From assembly GCA_002392765.1 (NCBI GenBank), contig DGHT01000035.1, positions 1 to 25,707 on the forward strand: a DNA stretch of 25,707 nucleotides, in the 5' to 3' direction. Origin of the DNA: Verrucomicrobia bacterium UBA3841 (GTDB lineage Bacteria > Verrucomicrobiota > Kiritimatiellia > RFP12 > UBA1067). The notes under the pieces were generated by a model, which was not told where the DNA came from, made no database searches, and was given only the letters and a program-made list of their open reading frames with translations. Every line of letters starts with the position of its first letter. Position 1 is the first letter of the stretch. The position numbers were made by a program, and so were the translations under genes. Shown here piece after piece: positions 22,582 through 25,707 of the stretch.

Positions 22582-22632
22582 ATGATATCATATTTTGGGC
22601 ACGAAATCAATTGCTTTACATATTTCGTGCCC
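22582..22632 (-). promoter_or_regulatory. Promoter of the broken ATPase gene overlapping an 11-bp inverted repeat
   Basis: Minus strand TTGATT (22610-22605), 17-nt spacer, TATCAT (22587-22582). A perfect inverted repeat, GGGCACGAAAT at 22597-22607 against 22622-22632 with a 14-nt loop, covers the -35. It could be an operator for the ATPase gene, or the 3'-end hairpin of the HTH/DUF3990 operon, which ends at 22692; no U-tract follows on the minus strand. Confidence 0.5.
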
Positions 22633-22652
22633 TTCCGCACTAGATTCTCTAC

Positions 22653-22679
22653 CCCTTCGCGCACTTGGCGGACTTTGCG
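22653..22679. repeat. 9-bp-unit repeat cluster, three units
   Basis: On the minus strand CGCAAAGTC, CGCCAAGTG and CGCGAAGGG in tandem, the same family as 629-706 and 15907-15933. It lies 12 nt downstream of the HTH gene stop. Confidence 0.65.
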
Positions 22680-22691
22680 TGGGAAAACGTA

Positions 22692-23414
22692 TCATCCATC
22701 TGCCGTGTTTATGGCCTGATATTGCTTTCGCTGCTGGGAGTTTTGGAGTTTGGGAGTGGAGGGGCGCAGGAGTCGGATGTAATCCAATATCTCCTCGACA
22801 GAACAGCCAAGGACATGCGCAAGAGAGACCGCATACGATACATTCGCCTTGAGAATGTCCTTCTGCCCCTGCTCGTACTGCTGAAGCGTCCGCAAAGGCA
22901 CCTGCGCCGCCTCCGCCAATTCGGACTGCGACAGCCCCCTTCTCTGGCGCATTGACTTTAGATTCGTTTCCTTCTTGCCCGCACGGCAAATGTCAACTAC
23001 CTTCTCCACAAGGGCCTGAACATCGCGCTCGTGATAAGGCGAATAAAGCCCCGCCATCCGCGACGGAGGCACATAACGCGTCAATTCGCGAAAAGGAAGC
23101 GACGTCGCCCACTGGCAGTGAGCCAACGCCCAGCCGACCCAATAGTCCTTGCTACGGTTCAAGTTATACCGCGGACGAGGGCGCTCTTCCGTAAAGTGCG
23201 TCCTGGCAAAAGTCTCCCATACGATTTCTACCCCGGACATGCCTGAAACGAGCTTTGGGTCACCACGGCCAAAGCGATCCGCAAGACCTGACGTCACGAA
23301 AAGTGCAAAATATTCATCTGCACTCAACTTGCAGTCCCAGACGGCATAGTCCAGCATTGCGCCCAGCGTTTCTCGCGCCTGAGCCAGATAAACTCTGTCA
23401 TATGCGCAGATCAT
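22692..23414 (-). CDS. XRE-family HTH protein, probable antitoxin partner of DUF3990
   Basis: A 240-residue protein. The N-terminal part (YLAQARETLGAMLDYAVWD, then FVTSGLADRF and KLVSGMSGVE) resembles a domain recurring next to DUF3990 genes. Residues about 153-215 form a lambda-repressor-like HTH (MRQRRGLSQSELAEAAQV, TLQQYEQGQ). It likely binds its own operon promoter and neutralises the partner (inference). The start lies 17 nt inside the DUF3990 gene with GAGGAG 10 nt upstream, so the two are coupled. The tail after the HTH (RPSTPKLQNSQQ) is encoded by a 7-bp array (22737-22764), so the natural C terminus is probably replaced. Confidence 0.75.
   Translation of the reverse strand: MICAYDRVYLAQARETLGAMLDYAVWDCKLSADEYFALFVTSGLADRFGRGDPKLVSGMSGVEIVWETFARTHFTEERPRPRYNLNRSKDYWVGWALAHCQWATSLPFRELTRYVPPSRMAGLYSPYHERDVQALVEKVVDICRAGKKETNLKSMRQRRGLSQSELAEAAQVPLRTLQQYEQGQKDILKANVSYAVSLAHVLGCSVEEILDYIRLLRPSTPKLQNSQQRKQYQAINTADG
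22737..22764. repeat. 7-bp tandem repeat in the 3' end of the HTH gene, about four units
   Basis: Plus-strand units GGAGTTT, TGGAGTT, TGGGAGT and GGAGGGG. They lie beyond the HTH domain and encode a low-complexity tail. The style matches the 7-bp arrays at 567-622, 17335-17362, 20219-20260 and 24153-24201. Confidence 0.55.
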
Positions 23415-24069
23415 CAGCTGTCATCTCCTCCTCAAGTATCCGTGTGATGTAAAGCCCGTTGCGCCCGCGACCTCTGCGAATATCACGATAAGAGCGCCGT
23501 GCCTCGTCATCACGTCCCTTCTTTAGCGGATACCATTCCGATGCAGCAGCCGGTACCGCCTCCTCAAATGCAATTCTATCAAAGACACGCTTCGACTTCA
23601 GCACGAACTGAAGTCCGGGTTTCCCGAGCTGCATGGCCTCTGATAACTTTGAGAGTGTTATTGCACCATTTAGAAAGTTGCGAGCAAAAGTGAAATAGCT
23701 GTCATCCGCCCGATAGCCGACGACCGCGTCCGCATTTGAGAGATCCACTGGAAAGCGCGATAAAATATATTCTCGCGCTTCAGCCGCAAGATCTGTGTCC
23801 AGTTCAAACTCCCTGTGTCGCAACAATACGGAAAGCCAGTGCATGATGCAAAATGGAGCTTCGTTAAGATGGACTACATTCAGTCCATCCGTTTCAAGAG
23901 AGTAAACATTGGCAAATCCGTCTCGCCCTTCGTCGACACTCCATCCCTTAGCCAAATCCAAGGACTCGGTACAGTAAAATCCCTGCCCATAGTCATTGTA
24001 TGTCTTCCCAACCCCAAACAGAGGCTTTCGGACAATGACAGGCGAGCCATGGTAGAGTCTTATTTTCAT
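23398..24069 (-). CDS. DUF3990 protein, probable ADP-ribosyltransferase-like toxin
   Basis: A 223-residue protein. The DUF3990 signature is present: LYHGS at 5-9, then GKTYNDYGQGFYCTES (about 21-36) and LAKGW. DUF3990 is related to the ADP-ribosyltransferase fold, where the N-terminal His and the following Gly-Phe-Tyr segment form the NAD site; that it modifies a target here is inference. The C terminus is basic (RRSYRDIRRGRGRN). It is the first gene of the pair and overlaps the HTH gene by 17 nt. The ATG is only 7 nt after TATAAT, so the mRNA may be leaderless. Confidence 0.75.
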   Translation of the reverse strand: MKIRLYHGSPVIVRKPLFGVGKTYNDYGQGFYCTESLDLAKGWSVDEGRDGFANVYSLETDGLNVVHLNEAPFCIMHWLSVLLRHREFELDTDLAAEAREYILSRFPVDLSNADAVVGYRADDSYFTFARNFLNGAITLSKLSEAMQLGKPGLQFVLKSKRVFDRIAFEEAVPAAASEWYPLKKGRDDEARRSYRDIRRGRGRNGLYITRILEEEMTADDLRI

Positions 24070-24076
24070 GCCTCAT

Positions 24077-24105
24077 ATTATACTCCCACAGAAGTACAAT
24101 GTCAA
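24077..24105 (-). promoter_or_regulatory. Consensus promoter of the DUF3990/HTH module
   Basis: A perfect TTGACA (24105-24100), 17-nt spacer and perfect TATAAT (24082-24077). Small inverted repeats overlap it: CCCAC/GTGGG around the -35 and spacer, and TACTTC/GGAGTA in the spacer. These are candidates for binding by the HTH partner. An unrepressed promoter this strong fits a tightly autoregulated toxin-antitoxin operon. Confidence 0.85.
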
Positions 24106-24120
24106 GTGGGGCAAGGAAAG

Positions 24121-24204
24121 TTGAAAAGTTGAATGGTTGAATGGTTGAAAAGTTAAGAGTTGGGAGTTTAAAGTTTGATGTTTGAAGTTTGAGGTTTGAG
24201 GTTG
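24121..24204. repeat. Composite 8-bp then 7-bp tandem array
   Basis: Four octamers (TTGAAAAG, TTGAATGG twice, TTGAAAAG; 24121-24152) are followed without a break by seven heptamers (TTAAGAG, TTGGGAG, TTTAAAG, TTTGATG, TTTGAAG, TTTGAGG twice; 24153-24201). It fills the gap between the DUF3990 promoter and the stop of the GH2-like gene. The unit length changes from 8 to 7 bp while the TT-start pattern is kept. Confidence 0.85.
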
Positions 24205-24220
24205 CGAATGGCGAAAATCT

Positions 24221-25707
24221 CTACTGCCTGAACTCCCGTGCGCTGAGGCTGTCATCTTCAATCATGTAGCTGACGAAATAGCCTCCTGCGTTGACGAACA
24301 CGTCCATGGGCATGTCGATGAAGCCGTCTTCAGTAACCGGGCCCGCAAGGATTGCTTCCCCCGTTTTTATCGTGCGGTCGACCCCGTCGTCAACCCAGCT
24401 TTCGGCCTCGATCTTCCACTTGACCCGCTTCCCTACAGGATCGCCGGCAACTACGCGAAACCGGATTGAATAGCTTCCGGCGGCATACGGATGGAAAAGC
24501 ACCCTGTGGAAGCCGCCCTTGTCGGGGAACGGCAGCGCGCGGAGAGGCGCCTTCATTGCGGCGGCCCTGCCGCCGAGCGGAAGCAGTCTGGCCGGAGTGG
24601 AATGCCTTACGCGGGCCGACAGCTCCTTCCACGTCAGGCCGTCGCTTTCGGGATAGCCGGGCTTTCGCAGCTCCGGCGGCATCCGCGCCGCGCTTTCGGC
24701 ATCCGTCGAGACGGCCACTGCGGCGACAGTCGCCTGGTTGACCTGAACCCGGGGGAACGTGATCCTGATCTCCGAGTTCGTTCCCGTATCCACTTCGTAG
24801 CGCCGGCACACGACATTTCGCTCCGGAACCATATCCTCAAGTCTGAGGCGGCTGTCGACGACTTTTCCGTTTATCGCCACGTCGAACATGCGGCCGTACG
24901 ACCCCGGCTCCACGAAATAGACCTCCACTTCGCACGTCGCGTTCGCGGGCGCCGGGAGCGCGAAACTCTGGCGCGAGCGTCCGTAGCGGAATGTCCCGAA
25001 CAGCTCCTGGTCCTCCTTCGCCGCGTTTGAGACGCCTCCGTCGACGACGCCCTGGCTGCCGAGAACCGGATTGAGTTCGTATCCCTTTATCTGCATGTCC
25101 CCGTCCTGCGACCAGGAACTGACGTACCGCGAGTCGTCCGCCGTCCAGCGGTTGCCGCAGGAGTCCGTCACCGCATCGCCTCCGCAGTTGAGGCGGTGGA
25201 TGTAGGTCTTTCCGGGCAGGGGCTCGGGACGGCACTCCGCCGCAGCGGGAGCGGCGGCGAGTCTGCACCCTTCGGCGAGCCACCATGAAAGCGGACGGTC
25301 GACATGTTCGGCAAGGTCGCCCTTTTCAAAATGGCGTCCGAATGCAAGATAGAGGTACCACGCCTCGACCCTGCGTCCGTCCAGGGTGTAGAGCCCCTTC
25401 ATGTTGACGGGGCCGGTCTTGTCGATTTCGCGGTAGCCCTCCTCGACTAGTGATACGCGCCCCGGGTTGCAGTGCGAGAAGAACGTCCAGAGGAGGTGTC
25501 CGCACACCTTGTCCCTCGCCTTCCATCCGCGCATCAGCTTTTCGTAGAGGACGCGGGCCTGGTGCTCCTCTGTCCACGCGCCCTTCAGGTCGAACGGCTC
25601 GTCGGGGTCTGAATGCCATCCGGCGACGCGCCACGCGCCGTACTCGCCGTTGAGGAGCTGGCTGGGCTTTGCGAGGTCCTGGGCGTATGTCATCAGCGTG
25701 CCGCCGT
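24221..25707 (-). CDS. GH2-like glycoside hydrolase with malectin-like domain, C-terminal part (runs off the right edge)
   Basis: About 495 residues are visible and the frame is open to the window edge, so the gene is 5'-partial; the internal ATG at 25693 is not the start. The first part is the end of a GH2-type TIM barrel: LNGEYGAWR carries the likely catalytic nucleophile Glu, and CGHLLWTFFSHCNPGR follows. Next comes a malectin-like carbohydrate-binding domain (RLNCGGDAVTDSCGNRWTAD through RRYEVDTG), then a beta-rich C-terminal domain of unknown type. Likely secreted, given the neighbouring glycosidases, but the signal peptide is outside the window. Substrate unknown. Confidence 0.75.
   Translation of the reverse strand, partial: GGTLMTYAQDLAKPSQLLNGEYGAWRVAGWHSDPDEPFDLKGAWTEEHQARVLYEKLMRGWKARDKVCGHLLWTFFSHCNPGRVSLVEEGYREIDKTGPVNMKGLYTLDGRRVEAWYLYLAFGRHFEKGDLAEHVDRPLSWWLAEGCRLAAAPAAAECRPEPLPGKTYIHRLNCGGDAVTDSCGNRWTADDSRYVSSWSQDGDMQIKGYELNPVLGSQGVVDGGVSNAAKEDQELFGTFRYGRSRQSFALPAPANATCEVEVYFVEPGSYGRMFDVAINGKVVDSRLRLEDMVPERNVVCRRYEVDTGTNSEIRITFPRVQVNQATVAAVAVSTDAESAARMPPELRKPGYPESDGLTWKELSARVRHSTPARLLPLGGRAAAMKAPLRALPFPDKGGFHRVLFHPYAAGSYSIRFRVVAGDPVGKRVKWKIEAESWVDDGVDRTIKTGEAILAGPVTEDGFIDMPMDVFVNAGGYFVSYMIEDDSLSAREFRQ

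Noticed and set aside
24121..24204. A CRISPR array or iteron-type origin in the 8-bp/7-bp repeats
   Set aside because: Units are contiguous without spacers, drift in sequence and length, and no replication gene or DnaA-box cluster is nearby.

Overview
The window looks like a chromosomal segment of a GC-rich, probably gut-associated bacterium of the PVC group. The gene mix (DUF2723 membrane protein, partial Tad locus, many secreted glycoside hydrolases, a Tat-exported Gfo/Idh/MocA oxidoreductase, traces of a beta-helix surface protein) fits Kiritimatiellota or a related Verrucomicrobiota/Lentisphaerota lineage. That placement is inference from gene content and style only; no marker gene is complete here.

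Left edge (1-710): no convincing gene. The minus strand carries a TATAAT box, a boxA-like antitermination sequence and a set of strong stem-loops, as in an rRNA operon leader whose 16S gene would lie just off the left edge. Beyond it come short hairpins, 8-bp and 7-bp tandem arrays, and a 9-bp-unit inverted repeat.

714-13991 (minus strand): nine tightly packed genes form one apparent operon in the order fhs, cpaB, FHA-tadA, tadB, DUF2723 membrane protein, ilvE, alkaline-phosphatase-superfamily metalloenzyme, dsbD-like, pflX-like. Gaps run from a 4-nt overlap to 22 nt. The operon mixes one-carbon metabolism, half a Flp pilus machine, probable protein glycosylation, amino-acid metabolism and thiol/redox functions. 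An 87-bp element, 86/87 identical, lies in opposite orientations just outside both ends.

14009-16983: a structured intergenic region with a promoter leads into a Tat-signal Gfo/Idh/MocA oxidoreductase. It is followed by debris: an antisense beta-helix remnant and the C-terminal half of a DUF234-type ATPase.

17001-22554: a secreted GH3 enzyme and a secreted GH67-like/SGNH fusion, both on the minus strand and probably acting on hemicellulose. A second ATPase fragment follows. The two ATPase fragments sit at the two ends of this segment in opposite orientations, and reversing about 6.3 kb rejoins them in frame. The segment therefore appears to have inverted through the gene.

22692-24069: a two-gene module of a DUF3990 (ADP-ribosyltransferase-like) protein and an XRE-family partner, behind a near-perfect consensus promoter. 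It looks like a toxin-antitoxin pair.

24121-25707: an 8-bp/7-bp tandem array and the C-terminal part of a GH2-like enzyme with a malectin-like domain that runs off the right edge.

A theme across the window is short tandem arrays with 7-, 8- and 9-bp units. They fill intergenic gaps, and the 7-bp kind also lies in frame inside three coding regions.
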